A stretch of 64,000 nt of DNA from Alsobacter sp045348435 (GTDB lineage Bacteria > Pseudomonadota > Alphaproteobacteria > Rhizobiales > Beijerinckiaceae). Below the pieces are notes generated by a model that was not told the DNA's origin, ran no database searches, and saw only the letters and a list, made by a program, of their open reading frames with translations. The position numbers and the translations under genes were made by a program. The stretch lies in the NCBI RefSeq assembly GCF_045348435.1, contig NZ_CP157484.1:2728001-2792000 (forward strand), in the 5' to 3' direction. This document shows, piece after piece, positions 1 through 8,449 of this stretch (positions are counted from its first letter, which is position 1; every line of letters begins with the position of its first letter).

Positions 1-1
1 C

Positions 2-730
2 ATCGAACGGGGATACCACCGCGCGGACGGCCTCACCTATGAGGAGCTGTGCGTGCGCATCGAGGGGCCGGCCGTGCTCGAGCTGGACGCGGTCTTCACG
101 GTGGACTGGCTGTCGGAGAGCGAAGGCAAGCCTGGCGAGATCGCCGCGGCGGCGTCTCCCGGGACCGCGGCCGCGCCCGGGGCCGTGGCCCAGGTGCTGC
201 CCAGCGGCTCAGGCTTCGACGACGAGAACAATCTTCGCCTCTTCACCGCGCTGGCCCACGCCGCCCGGCGCAGCCTGACGATCGTGACGCCCTATTTCGT
301 GCCGGACGAGGCCCTGATGCTGGCCATCACGAGCGCCGCCCGCCGGGGCGTGGCCGTGACGCTGGTCAACTCCGAAGCGGTCGACCAGGCCGTGGTGGTG
401 GCCGCCCAGCGCTCCTTCTATGAGGAGCTCCTGCGCGACGGCGTCGAGATCCGGCTGTACCGGGCGCCCGTGCTGCTGCACGCCAAGTCGGTCGTGGTGG
501 ACGACGAAATCGCCACTATCGGCAGCAGCAACCTCGACATCCGTTCCTTCACCCTGAACATGGAGGTCACGCTCGTGGTCTATGACCGCGCCTTCGTGGA
601 CCGGCTGCGGGAGGTGATCGGCGGCTACGTCGCCAACGCCAGCCGCGTCACCCTGGAGGAGTGGCGTCGCCGCCCCGTCCGCAAGCGCCTGGTGGAGAAC
701 ATCGCCAGGCTCACCGCCGCCCTGCAGTGA
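2..730 (+). CDS. cls: Cardiolipin synthase / phospholipase D family, C-terminal part
   Basis: Open from the first bases of the window with no stop, so the 5' end lies upstream; 242 residues are visible. The family condenses two phosphatidylglycerols to cardiolipin and glycerol at the inner membrane, using two HKD motifs. The second HKD motif is present: HAKSVVVDD starting at base 479, followed by GSSNLDIRSF. The segment before it (ENNLRLFTALAHAAR, then TIVTPYFVPDE) matches the usual spacing between the two PLD domains. The first HKD and any N-terminal membrane anchors are not in the window. The stop abuts the stop of the convergent corA-like gene with no spacer. Another PLD-family transferase is possible, but the NLDIRSF context is typical of bacterial cardiolipin synthases. 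Confidence 0.85.
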   Translation: MERGYHRADGLTYEELCVRIEGPAVLELDAVFTVDWLSESEGKPGEIAAAASPGTAAAPGAVAQVLPSGSGFDDENNLRLFTALAHAARRSLTIVTPYFVPDEALMLAITSAARRGVAVTLVNSEAVDQAVVVAAQRSFYEELLRDGVEIRLYRAPVLLHAKSVVVDDEIATIGSSNLDIRSFTLNMEVTLVVYDRAFVDRLREVIGGYVANASRVTLEEWRRRPVRKRLVENIARLTAALQ

Positions 731-1705
731 TCAGAACCAGCCCCGGACCTTGAACCAGACGAGCGGCAGGACCGCGCTGAGCACGATCGCCAGGACGGCG
801 AGCGGGTAGCCGTAGCGCCAGTCCAGCTCCGGCATGGCCTTGAAGTTCATGCCCCAGATCCCGGCGAAGACCGTCGGCGGAATGCCCGCCACCGACGCGA
901 TCGTCAGCACCTTGAAGACGTCGTTCTGCTCGATGGTGATGAAGCCCAGCACGGCGTCGAGCAGGAACTGCACCTTGTTGGCGAGGTGGCCCTCATAGTC
1001 GTTCAGCGAGGCGATGTCCTTGGTCACGGCGCCGAGCCGGACCCGGATCTCGGGCCCGATCCAGGCGTTTCCGACGTCGCTGGCGAAGGAGGCGATGCGG
1101 CCGACGCCGAGCAGGACGTCGCGCGCCTGCGACACTCGCTCGCCGATCGCGCCGAGATGGCTGAGCGTCACCCGCAGGCGCTTGGTGGAGCGGACCGCGT
1201 GGCGGGGGTTGGAGGGATCGCCGCGAAACACCGACCGCGAGGTCTTCTCCAGTTGCGCTCCGAGATGCTCCAGCACGTCCGCGCCCCGGTCGACGATGGC
1301 CTCCAGCAGCGCCACGAACACGCCGACGCCGCTGGCCAGGGTCTCGTCCTTGCGGATCTGCTCGGTCACGGCGTCGAAGGCGGCGAGCTCGTCGTAGCGG
1401 ATCGTCAGCAGCAGCCTCGGCGACAGCACGAAGCCGGCCGGCGAGACATGGTGCTCGTCGTCGGAGCCGCGCCCCACCACCGGGGTGCTGAGATAGAGCA
1501 CGTCGCCCTCGACGATGAGCCGGCTCGACGCCTCGATCTCGCTCAACTGGGCGCGGGAGGGCGTCCGAAGGCGGGCGCGGCTCTCCACGAAGGCGCGCTC
1601 CTCGTCGGTGGGATCGAGCAGGTCGATCCAGATCACGCCGGGCGGCAGGTCCAGGCCGGTGCTGGCGCGCACGGCTCCGTCTTCGTCGCGGTAGAGCGTC
1701 AGCAC
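731..1705 (-). CDS. corA: CorA-family divalent cation channel
   Basis: 324-residue CorA/ZntB-type protein. The family forms pentameric inner-membrane channels for Mg2+, Co2+ or Zn2+. The signature GMN motif (IWGMNFKAMPEL) sits between the two C-terminal membrane helices, and the protein ends in the short basic tail FKVRGWF normal for the family. The large N-terminal part is the cytoplasmic funnel domain with a long helix (KVQFLLDAVLGFITIEQNDV). The start is GTG at 1705, overlapping the end of the GNAT gene by 7 bases, so it is probably the third gene of a zwf-GNAT-corA operon. Metal specificity cannot be read from the sequence. Confidence 0.85.
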   Translation of the reverse strand: MLTLYRDEDGAVRASTGLDLPPGVIWIDLLDPTDEERAFVESRARLRTPSRAQLSEIEASSRLIVEGDVLYLSTPVVGRGSDDEHHVSPAGFVLSPRLLLTIRYDELAAFDAVTEQIRKDETLASGVGVFVALLEAIVDRGADVLEHLGAQLEKTSRSVFRGDPSNPRHAVRSTKRLRVTLSHLGAIGERVSQARDVLLGVGRIASFASDVGNAWIGPEIRVRLGAVTKDIASLNDYEGHLANKVQFLLDAVLGFITIEQNDVFKVLTIASVAGIPPTVFAGIWGMNFKAMPELDWRYGYPLAVLAIVLSAVLPLVWFKVRGWF

Positions 1706-2259
1706 AGGGCGGCCCGCCTCAGGCTGGGGGCCGCCGCGCGGAAGCGCTCCGCCTCAACGCGCGACACGATGGTCTCGTGCGCCGCTTTCTCGTGGGGGAA
1801 CCGGTCGGCGAAGCGCCGCGTCTCGACGAAGCCGAGGCGCCGCGCGACCCCGATCGAGGCGGCGTTGCGGGCGTCGACCCAGGTCTCGATGGAACCGAGC
1901 CCCAGGACGTCGAAGCCGACACCCAGTGCCGCGCGGCAGGCCTCCGTGGCGAGCCCGCGGCCCCACAGATCCCGCCGCAGGATGTAGCCGAGGCCGGGCT
2001 CCCCGGTCGGGGCGTCGAGCAGGTAGACGAGCCCGGCCGGCTCGGGCCGGGCTCTCAGCCGCAGCGTCCAGGCGCCATGGGCCGACCGGCGCAGCGCCTC
2101 GACGACGTCGCGGGTCTCGTCTGGATAGCGATGCGCCGGGCTGTCCCAAAAGCGCATGGCCTCCTCGTCCGAGAAGGCGACGAACAGCCCGCCCGCATCG
2201 GCCCCCTCCAGGGGCGCGAGGCTAAGCCGCGGCGTCTCCAGCGCCGTCGAGTCGCGCAT
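1699..2259 (-). CDS. GNAT-family N-acetyltransferase (RimJ/RimL type)
   Basis: 186-residue acetyltransferase. It starts LETPRLSLAPL, the standard opening of RimJ/RimL-like GNATs, and carries the acetyl-CoA loop region LGYILRRDLWGRGLATEA followed by VDARNAASIGVARRLGF, the conserved C-terminal helix. It would transfer an acetyl group to a protein N terminus or small amine; the substrate is unknown. The ATG overlaps the TGA of zwf by one base (TGATG), so translation is probably coupled, and its own end overlaps the corA start. A much longer reading frame extends upstream in the same frame, but that part is an antisense-like shadow of zwf; the start chosen here is the one coupled to the zwf stop. 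Confidence 0.8.
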   Translation of the reverse strand: MRDSTALETPRLSLAPLEGADAGGLFVAFSDEEAMRFWDSPAHRYPDETRDVVEALRRSAHGAWTLRLRARPEPAGLVYLLDAPTGEPGLGYILRRDLWGRGLATEACRAALGVGFDVLGLGSIETWVDARNAASIGVARRLGFVETRRFADRFPHEKAAHETIVSRVEAERFRAAAPSLRRAALC

Positions 2260-3818
2260 CACAGGGCCCGCCAGCGCCGCCCGTCGCGGGCCAGCAGGTC
2301 GTCGGCCTCCGCCGGCCCGGCGCTTCCGGCCGGGTAGGACGCGAGGGGAACGCCGCCCGCCTTCCAGGCGTCCAGGATGGGCTGCACGACGCGCCAGCCC
2401 GCCTCGATGTTGTCGGCGCGCTGGTAGAGCGTCTGGTCCCCGATCATGGCGTCGTAGATCAGCGTCTCGTAGCCGGTGCTGGGCTGCAGCTGGAAATGGT
2501 CGGCGTAGGAGAAGCTCATCTGGACGCGCTCCAGCGTCACCTCCGGGCCGGGCCGCTTGGCCCCGAACTGCAGCGAGATGCCCTCGTCCGGCTGGATCTG
2601 GATGATCAGCCAGTTGCCGGGGCAACGCTCCACGCCCGTGCCGCGAAACAGCGCCAGCGGCGCGTGCTTGAACTGGATGGCGATCTCGGTGTCGCGCACG
2701 GTGAGCGACTTGCCGGTCCGCAGGTAGAACGGAACGCCGGCCCAGCGCCAGTTGTCGATCATCAGCTTCATGGCCACGTAGGTCTCCGCCTCGCTCTGGG
2801 GCGAGACGTCCGGCTCCTGGCGGTAGGCCCGGCGCGCGTCGCCCTTCACGGTCCCGGCGCCGTACTGGCCGCGGACGACGCGCGTCGCCGCGTCCTCGGG
2901 CGACAGGGTCTGGGTCGCGGTCAGCACGTCCTGCTTGCGGCTTCGCACCGCATCGGCCTCGAACGAGGCCGGCGGCTCCATCGCGGTCAGGGTGAAGAGC
3001 TGGAAGAGGTGGTTCGGCACCATGTCGCGCAGCGCGCCGGTGGTCTCGTAGAAGCGGCCCCGCTTCTCCACCCCGACGGTCTCGGCGACGGTGATCTGGA
3101 CGTGGTCGACATGGTCGCGGTTCCAGATCGGCTCGAAGAAGCCGTTGCCGAAGCGGAACGCCATGATGTTTTGCACCGTCTCTTTTCCGAGGAAATGATC
3201 GATGCGGTAGATCTGGTCCTCGTCCAGCACGGTGCGGATCTCGGCGTTGAGCGCCTTGGCGCTGGCCAGATCGTGGCCGAACGGCTTCTCGATGATGACG
3301 CGGCGCCAGGCCTCGCCGTCCTGCCGGGCGAGGCCGGCCTCTCCCAGGCGCCGGATCACCGGTCCGAACAGGGCCGGCGCCACCGCCAGGTAGTAGAGCA
3401 CCCCGCCCCGAGCCCCCCGCCCGCCCCGGCTGGCGGCGATCCGCTCGCCCAGGCGCTGGAAGGTCGTGGCGTCTTCGAGGTCGCCGGCGAGATACTCCAT
3501 CCCGGCCACCACCCGCTCCCAGGCCGGGCCGTCGACCGCCGAGCCGGCGTCCTGGCCGGGCCGCGAGGCCGTGAAGCGCTTCAGGGCGGCGGTGAGGTCG
3601 GCCTTCAGGGCGCCCTCCTCCTGCTCGGTCCGGCCCACGCCGATGACGGCGAAGTCCTCCGGCAGGAGGCCCCAGCGCGACAGGTTGTAGAGCGCCGGGG
3701 TGAGCAGGCGATGCGTGAGGTCGCCGGTCGCGCCGAAGATCACCAGCGTGCACGGGCCGGCCGGATGAGCCACGGCGCGGCGTTCGGATGCGGTCTCCAG
3801 TGCGCCCGGATCGTTCAT
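2259..3818 (-). CDS. zwf: Glucose-6-phosphate 1-dehydrogenase
   Basis: 519-residue enzyme oxidising glucose 6-phosphate to 6-phosphogluconolactone with NADP+ or NAD+, first step of the pentose phosphate and Entner-Doudoroff routes. The N terminus has the dinucleotide loop FGATGDLTHRLL; EKPFGHD carries the conserved lysine; the active-site signature reads RIDHFLGKETVQNI with the catalytic His. Length is normal. The ATG at 3818 is preceded by AGGAGG at a good distance; the frame stays open further upstream but that part has no family similarity. It heads the zwf-GNAT-corA operon. The usual partners pgl and edd are not next to it. Confidence 0.93.
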   Translation of the reverse strand: MNDPGALETASERRAVAHPAGPCTLVIFGATGDLTHRLLTPALYNLSRWGLLPEDFAVIGVGRTEQEEGALKADLTAALKRFTASRPGQDAGSAVDGPAWERVVAGMEYLAGDLEDATTFQRLGERIAASRGGRGARGGVLYYLAVAPALFGPVIRRLGEAGLARQDGEAWRRVIIEKPFGHDLASAKALNAEIRTVLDEDQIYRIDHFLGKETVQNIMAFRFGNGFFEPIWNRDHVDHVQITVAETVGVEKRGRFYETTGALRDMVPNHLFQLFTLTAMEPPASFEADAVRSRKQDVLTATQTLSPEDAATRVVRGQYGAGTVKGDARRAYRQEPDVSPQSEAETYVAMKLMIDNWRWAGVPFYLRTGKSLTVRDTEIAIQFKHAPLALFRGTGVERCPGNWLIIQIQPDEGISLQFGAKRPGPEVTLERVQMSFSYADHFQLQPSTGYETLIYDAMIGDQTLYQRADNIEAGWRVVQPILDAWKAGGVPLASYPAGSAGPAEADDLLARDGRRWRAL

Positions 3819-4088
3819 GGCTTGCCTCCTGATGCGGCGCGTCCGAGCGCAGGTCTGAGGCGGCCGCCGCGCCGGCCGGCTCGCGCCGGGCCGGGGCCTC
3901 GCCGCTCCCGGGCCGCTGCACCCAAAAGTGTTGCAACCACGTGACGACAACTCGCGCAACGCCGGAGAGTTTGCGCCGGGCGTCCGATTGGCCCCGGGCT
4001 TGCACGACGCTCCGTGTCCGAAACCCGCGTCCGACCGGCTCGTCCGTCGATGCTGTCGGTCCGGCGCGGCCCCACCGTGGAGGGCCTC

Positions 4089-4382
4089 ATGCGCGCGCTT
4101 GCGTTGGCGTCGATGGTTCTGGCTGCGTCACCGGCCATGTCTCACTCCTGGTATCCCTGGGAGTGCTGCTCCGACAAGGACTGCGAGGCGCTGTCTCCCG
4201 ACAGCGTCCGCATCATGCCGAACGGGTATGCTCTGCCCAATGGCGAAACCATTGCGTTCCGCGACGTCCGGATGTCGCCCGATCGCGATTTCCACTGGTG
4301 CAGGCACGCCTGGGCCCGCGAGAAGGTGATCCAGCCGGCGGGCGGCAAGGTCTGCCTCTTCGCCCCGATGGGCGGCGTTTAG
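4089..4382 (+). CDS. Small secreted protein of unknown function
   Basis: 97 residues. Start ATG with GGAGGG just upstream, followed by a clear signal peptide (MRALALASMVLAASPAMSHS, cleavage near the last SHS). The mature part is small, rich in Trp and Cys (WYPWECCSDKDCEAL, HWCRHAW, VCLFAP), five cysteines in all, so probably periplasmic. A short motif MPNGYALPNGE resembles the LPNGA repeats of the lipoprotein encoded convergently next door. I recall similar short proteins as common hypothetical genes in rhizobia, but no function is known to me. It reads away from zwf; the 270 bases between the two genes hold both promoters, and no clear boxes were identified there. Confidence 0.7.
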   Translation: MRALALASMVLAASPAMSHSWYPWECCSDKDCEALSPDSVRIMPNGYALPNGETIAFRDVRMSPDRDFHWCRHAWAREKVIQPAGGKVCLFAPMGGV

Positions 4383-4435
4383 CGCCGGTCGTCGCGGCCC
4401 CGGGCCCGCCAGGGCCGCTGGGCCGCGGCGCCCGC

Positions 4436-4753
4436 TTACGGGCAGATATAGCCGCGCGCGCCGTCCGGCGCGCAGCGCGCCCCGTTGGGCAGGACGACGC
4501 CGCCGCGCCCGTCCGGGTTCACCCGCGCGCCGTTCGGCAGCGTGAAGCCGCCGGAGGGATCGGCCGCCACGACCGCGCCGTCCGGCAGGATGTAGCCGCC
4601 CGAGCCGTCATAGCTGATCCGCTTCGCGCCCGGACTGACCGGCTGGACGGCCGAAGGCGATGACGGAGCGGAGACCCTCGTGGTCGAAGGCATGCAACCC
4701 GCGACGCCCGCCGCGACCAGGACGATCATTCCCATGCGCATTGAAAACCCCAT
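4436..4753 (-). CDS. Lipoprotein with 16-residue tandem repeats
   Basis: 105 residues. The N terminus is a lipoprotein signal with lipobox VAGC (IVLVAAGVAGCMPS), so the mature protein is predicted to be lipidated and membrane-anchored. The second half is a run of three 16-residue repeats of the pattern D-x-x-G-G-x-x-L-P-[DN]-G-A-x-x-x-x plus a partial fourth ending YICP. Two cysteines in the last units could form a disulfide. Function unknown. Two start codons are possible: ATG at 4753 and ATG at 4741, the latter with GGGG about 8 bases upstream. Upstream, on the same strand, GGAAC at 4809-4805 followed after 16 bases by CATT is one mismatch from an EcfG-type promoter, too weak to call. Confidence 0.7.
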   Translation of the reverse strand: MGFSMRMGMIVLVAAGVAGCMPSTTRVSAPSSPSAVQPVSPGAKRISYDGSGGYILPDGAVVAADPSGGFTLPNGARVNPDGRGGVVLPNGARCAPDGARGYICP

Positions 4754-4924
4754 TGCTACAGCCCAACCTGGGCCATTAAACCCGAATGCGGACGCCTGCC
4801 AAGCGTTCCGCCGCCAGCCGGAAAGCGGCCCGATCCGCGGCCGATGTCACAAAAACCACACAGGGCCGGGCGATGCGGCCCGACACGCGCCAGCGCGCGT
4901 CCAGCCCATCTCCGGGAGCGCAGC

Positions 4925-5203
4925 ATGACCCGCAATGTTCGAGTCGTCATCACCGGCCGCGTGCAGGGCGTCGGCTACCGCGCCTGGACCGAGCGCCACG
5001 CGCTTCGCAGGGGCCTGTCCGGCTGGGTGCGCAACCGGGTCGACGGCTCGGTGGAGGCGGTGTTCTGCGGCGATCCGCAGGCCGTCGACGACATGCTGCT
5101 GGCCTGCCGCCACGGGCCCAGGGCGTCCGAGGTGACGCAGGTGACGACGTTCGACGACGCCGAGCCCGTCGGCGGCGGCTTCGTCCTGCTGCCGACCGCC
5201 TAG
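4925..5203 (+). CDS. acyP: Acylphosphatase
   Basis: 92-residue cytoplasmic enzyme that hydrolyses acyl phosphates such as carbamoyl phosphate and 1,3-bisphosphoglycerate. The signature is complete: GRVQGVGYRAW with the phosphate-binding loop and catalytic Arg, then GLSGWVRNRVDGSVE with the catalytic Asn. Length is typical. ATG at 4925 with GGGAG upstream. The stop codon shares a CTAG palindrome with the stop of the convergent LAB_N gene (four-base overlap). Confidence 0.92.
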   Translation: MTRNVRVVITGRVQGVGYRAWTERHALRRGLSGWVRNRVDGSVEAVFCGDPQAVDDMLLACRHGPRASEVTQVTTFDDAEPVGGGFVLLPTA

Positions 5204-5514
5204 CCGCGCTCCTTCAGGATGAGCATGACGTTGCGGACATAGATGAACACCGACAGCGCCTGCCCCAGGATGATGACCGGTTCGCGCCGGACGATGCCGT
5301 AGACCAGCGTCATCAGGCCGCCGAGCAGCGAGAAGAACCAGAAGGCCATGGGCATGACGCTGCGCCCCGCCCGCTCGCTCGCGATCCACTGCACCAGAAA
5401 GCGCGCCGTGAACAGCAACTGGGCGCCGATGCCGAAGGCCAGCCAGAAGTCGAAGCGGGCGATGAACACGTCCCAGAGGTAGTCGGCGAGGCCGTGCGAG
5501 AAGGCGACGAGCAT
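5200..5514 (-). CDS. LAB_N-domain small membrane protein
   Basis: 104 residues with three predicted membrane helices (WLAFGIGAQLLFTARFLVQW; MAFWFFSLLGGLMTLVYGI; VIILGQALSVFIYVRNVMLI). It matches the 'lipid A biosynthesis N-terminal' domain, found alone or fused to glycosyltransferases. The start overlaps the stop of the GT2 gene by one base (TGATG), and the gene closes the ArnT-like/GT2/LAB_N cassette. Inference: a partner in handling the polyprenyl-phosphate sugar made by the GT2, for example an assembly factor or flippase-like component. The biochemical role of stand-alone LAB_N proteins is not established to my knowledge. Confidence 0.8.
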   Translation of the reverse strand: MLVAFSHGLADYLWDVFIARFDFWLAFGIGAQLLFTARFLVQWIASERAGRSVMPMAFWFFSLLGGLMTLVYGIVRREPVIILGQALSVFIYVRNVMLILKERG

Positions 5515-6302
5515 CAGGCGTTCTCCCGCGGGGCCCCGGACGGCTGGATCTCGACGGCCTGCGGGACGCGCCGGCGGCGGCGGATGAGCCACCACACCCC
5601 GGCGAGGTCGAGGATGCCGACCCAGAGACGGTCGAAGAAGCCGTAATTCGACACCCCCGTCAGGCGCGGCCGGTCGATCACGTCGACCAGCACGACCTCG
5701 TAGCCCTCGCGGCGGACGAGGGCCGGCATGAAGCGATGGAGCGCGTCGAAATAGGGCAACGCCAGATAGACCTCGCGCCGCACGGCCTTGAGGCCACAGC
5801 CGGTGTCGCGTGTGCCGTCCTTGAGGACGCGCGAGCGAACGCCGTTGGCGACGCGCGACTGCAGCTTCTTGAAACCCGTGTCCTTGCGGCCGAGGCGCTG
5901 GCCCGCCGCCAGCCCGGCCCGCGGCCCCGCCGCCTCCAGCGCCGCGACGAGCCGGGGGATGTAGGCCGGGTCGTTCTGGCCGTCGCCGTCGATGGTGACC
6001 ACGATGGGGGCGCGGGCCGCCCTCGCCCCGGTCCTCACCGCGGCGCTCTGGCCGCAGCTCTCGGCGTGGCGGATGCAGCGCAGCCAGGGGCGCTGAGCCG
6101 CGAGTTCGCGCAGGACGGCCGGCGTGCCGTCGCTCGAGCCGTCGTCGACATAGACGACCTCGAACGGACCATGCGGCGCGCACGCCGCCTCGATCTCGGC
6201 GACCAGGGGGCCGACATTGTCCTGCTCGTTGCGCACCGGGACGACCACGCTGATGCGCGGCGTCGCGGCGGCCTGCGGGCCTGCCTCGGGGATGACGCTC
6301 AT
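5514..6302 (-). CDS. Family 2 glycosyltransferase, dolichol/undecaprenyl-phosphate sugar synthase type
   Basis: 262 residues. Opens with ISVVVPVRNEQDNVGPLV, then YVDDGSSDGT and TIDGDGQNDPAYIP, the nucleotide-sugar and metal-binding motifs of DPM1/ArnC-like GT2 enzymes; DTGCGLKAVRR is also typical. Expected reaction: transfer of a sugar from a nucleotide sugar to a polyprenyl phosphate at the cytoplasmic face. No strong C-terminal membrane pair is present, unlike GtrB/ArnC. It overlaps the ArnT-like gene upstream and the LAB_N gene downstream, so the three are almost certainly one operon. The sugar is unknown; in rhizobia related cassettes add galacturonic acid to LPS, but that is only an analogy here. 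Confidence 0.85.
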   Translation of the reverse strand: MSVIPEAGPQAAATPRISVVVPVRNEQDNVGPLVAEIEAACAPHGPFEVVYVDDGSSDGTPAVLRELAAQRPWLRCIRHAESCGQSAAVRTGARAARAPIVVTIDGDGQNDPAYIPRLVAALEAAGPRAGLAAGQRLGRKDTGFKKLQSRVANGVRSRVLKDGTRDTGCGLKAVRREVYLALPYFDALHRFMPALVRREGYEVVLVDVIDRPRLTGVSNYGFFDRLWVGILDLAGVWWLIRRRRRVPQAVEIQPSGAPRENA

Positions 6303-8176
6303 GGAGGGCTGGCCTTCGGAGCGGCCGCGTCGGGCGCGGCTTCGGCCGGCTTCGGCGCCTCGGGGGCGGCCGGCGGCGCGGTGGGCTCGGACGCGGGCGC
6401 GGCGGGCGGCGGCTCAGCCTTGGGGACGTCGGCCGCCGGAGCGACGGCCGGAGCCGAAGCCGCGGGCGCCGGAGCCGCCGTGGAGGCGTCGCGCAGATAG
6501 ACGCCGATGTCGAGGCGGCGGCCGCCATTGAGGTTGAGGCCCTGCACCCGCTCCGTCAGGCGGGGGGTGAGCCCCTCGCTGCGGGCGGCCTCGATGAATT
6601 GCGGCTCCATCGACCGCACCACGAAGGCGATGCGGCATGGCGACTGCGCCAGGAAGCGGGCCGCCCCCTCGCCGTCCGTCATGGCGAGGCCGGTGCCTCC
6701 CAGGAAGACGAGGCTGGGCTCGCGGTATCCGGCGGTCGCCAGCGCCGGGGCGGCGCAGCCCGCGCCTTGCCCGGCCGTGCGGGCCGCGGCCATGAGCCTC
6801 GGGCTCAGCGCGGTCGTCCGGAAGGCTGGCAGCGCGAAGGCGTAGACGCCCCAGCACACCGCGAGCGCGGTGAGGGCGGCGTAGAGCGCGGAGGTGCCGA
6901 ACAGGCCGTCCACGATGGCGCGCCAGGCCAGCCACGAGAGCGCGACCGCGCCCGCCAGGATGGCGAGCGCCGCGACGGGCAGCGTCCGCTCATACTGGAA
7001 GAACCCGACGGCCACGGCGCCCAGAAGCGCGACCACGACCAAGGGCAGCAGCGCGGCCACGACCTTGGGGCCCCAGCCGCGCAAGGCGAGAGCGCCCTGC
7101 TCGGCCGCGATGCCGGTGAGGATGGCCAGCGCCGGATAGAGCGGCAGCACGTAATGGGGCAGCTTGGTGGGCACCAGTTCAAAGACGATCCACATCGGGA
7201 CCGCCCAGGCCAGCGCGAACAGCACGGTCGGCGAGCGTCGCGCCCGCCACACGAAAGGCAGCGCCAGCAGGAAGAAGGGCGCGAGCGGCCACCCGGTGGC
7301 GAAGAAGGCCGCCAGGTAGGACCCCGGAGGGGCGCCGTGGGATTCCTTGCCGGACCCCACCTTGGCCAGCATGTCCTGTCCGACCGCCTCCTGGAAGAAG
7401 GCGCCGCCGCTCTTCAGCGTGATCGCCACCACCCAGGGGGCGACGATGACGACGACGAGCGCGAGGCCTGGCAGCGGCCGCAGCCGCTTCAGCCAGCCGG
7501 CGCGCCGGTCGGCGACGGCGAGCGTCAGCGCCGCGAGCCCGACCACGGCCGGCGTGATCGGCCCCTTCACCAGGACGCCCACGCCGATCGCGGCCCAGAA
7601 CGCCGCGACCCAGCCCCAGGAGAGGCGCCACCCCCGGTCGTCCTGGTTCATGTAGACCCGGGCCAGCGCGGCCATGGCGATCGCCACCGTGGCGGCGACG
7701 ACGGCGTCCGTCTTGGCCAGGCGAGCCTCGACCCCGAGCAGGATCACCGACGCCGTGAGGAGCGCGGCGACGAAGGCCGCCCTGCGGGTGGAGAGCGCCA
7801 CGGCGGCCGCATAGGTGAACAGCACCGTCAGCATCGCGCCCAAGAGCGAGGGCAAGCGGTAGAGCCAGATCGTGGTGCGCGCGGCGGGAACCCCCAGCGC
7901 CTCGCCGGCCGACACCGCCGCGGCCTGCATCCAGTAGATCCCGACGGGCTTCTTGTGGCGCGCCTCGCCCTGGAAGCGGATGTCGACCGGGTCGCCGGTC
8001 TCCAGCATCTGCTTCGAGGCCTGCGCGAATCGTGGCTCGTCCCGATCCATCGGCGGCATGCCGCGCAGGCCCGGCGCGAACAGGGCCAGGCAGATCACCA
8101 CCAGCATGGCGGCGGCCCGCGCATGGCTGGCCTCGACGAAACCGAACAGGCGCTCGAAGAGCGGCGGAGAGGACAT
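6299..8176 (-). CDS. ArnT-like GT83 glycosyltransferase with Ala/Pro-rich tail
   Basis: 625-residue polytopic membrane protein of the ArnT/PMT_2 superfamily, which moves a sugar from a polyprenyl-phosphate donor to lipid A or another periplasmic acceptor. The diagnostic first-loop motif PPMDRDEPRFAQASKQMLE carries the catalytic-type Asp/Glu, followed by GEARHKKPVGIYWMQ. About a dozen hydrophobic helices follow, then a periplasmic-type domain (TAGYREPSLVFLGG). The last ~60 residues are almost pure Ala/Pro/Glu/Lys, an unusual low-complexity tail. ATG at 8176 was chosen because the family N terminus begins there; the in-frame extension upstream lacks similarity. The next gene starts 4 bases inside its end. 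Confidence 0.87.
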   Translation of the reverse strand: MSSPPLFERLFGFVEASHARAAAMLVVICLALFAPGLRGMPPMDRDEPRFAQASKQMLETGDPVDIRFQGEARHKKPVGIYWMQAAAVSAGEALGVPAARTTIWLYRLPSLLGAMLTVLFTYAAAVALSTRRAAFVAALLTASVILLGVEARLAKTDAVVAATVAIAMAALARVYMNQDDRGWRLSWGWVAAFWAAIGVGVLVKGPITPAVVGLAALTLAVADRRAGWLKRLRPLPGLALVVVIVAPWVVAITLKSGGAFFQEAVGQDMLAKVGSGKESHGAPPGSYLAAFFATGWPLAPFFLLALPFVWRARRSPTVLFALAWAVPMWIVFELVPTKLPHYVLPLYPALAILTGIAAEQGALALRGWGPKVVAALLPLVVVALLGAVAVGFFQYERTLPVAALAILAGAVALSWLAWRAIVDGLFGTSALYAALTALAVCWGVYAFALPAFRTTALSPRLMAAARTAGQGAGCAAPALATAGYREPSLVFLGGTGLAMTDGEGAARFLAQSPCRIAFVVRSMEPQFIEAARSEGLTPRLTERVQGLNLNGGRRLDIGVYLRDASTAAPAPAASAPAVAPAADVPKAEPPPAAPASEPTAPPAAPEAPKPAEAAPDAAAPKASPP

Positions 8177-8365
8177 GGACGACCCCGGCAGAGCCTCGCG
8201 GGTGAGAGGCGGCCCTCCCGAGCCGAGGCGGCCCGGCGGGAGGCATAAGGGCTTTCGCGGGAATTTCCAACCCGCACGAGTTGCGGGACGCAATCATGCT
8301 GCGGCGGAGGATGGGGCGAGGCTGTCGCGCCGGGTGCATCTCATGCCCGAAGCGGTCAAGGCGGA

Positions 8366-8385
8366 GATGTGCGCTGGCGCACATC
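8366..8385. promoter_or_regulatory. Perfect 20-bp palindrome between divergent genes
   Basis: GATGTGCGC, a two-base centre TG, and GCGCACATC form a perfect inverted repeat in the 273-base region between the ArnT-like gene (minus) and the gene at 8450 (plus). It is 65 bases upstream of the latter. There is no T tract, so it looks like a protein-binding operator rather than a terminator. The binding protein is unknown. Confidence 0.5.
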
Positions 8386-8449
8386 CATCAGGTGAAAAGA
8401 ACCAAGACTGGGCGCAGGGCTTCGTCAAAGTTGAACATGGGGTTGGCAC

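Noticed and set aside
2496..3944. Long open frame (482 residues) on the plus strand
   Set aside because: Antisense to zwf; His/Arg/Gly-rich shadow typical of high-GC DNA with no domain.
4785..4809. EcfG-like promoter upstream of the lipoprotein gene (GGAAC-N16-CATT, minus strand)
   Set aside because: The -10 element deviates from CGTT in one of four bases; kept only as a remark.
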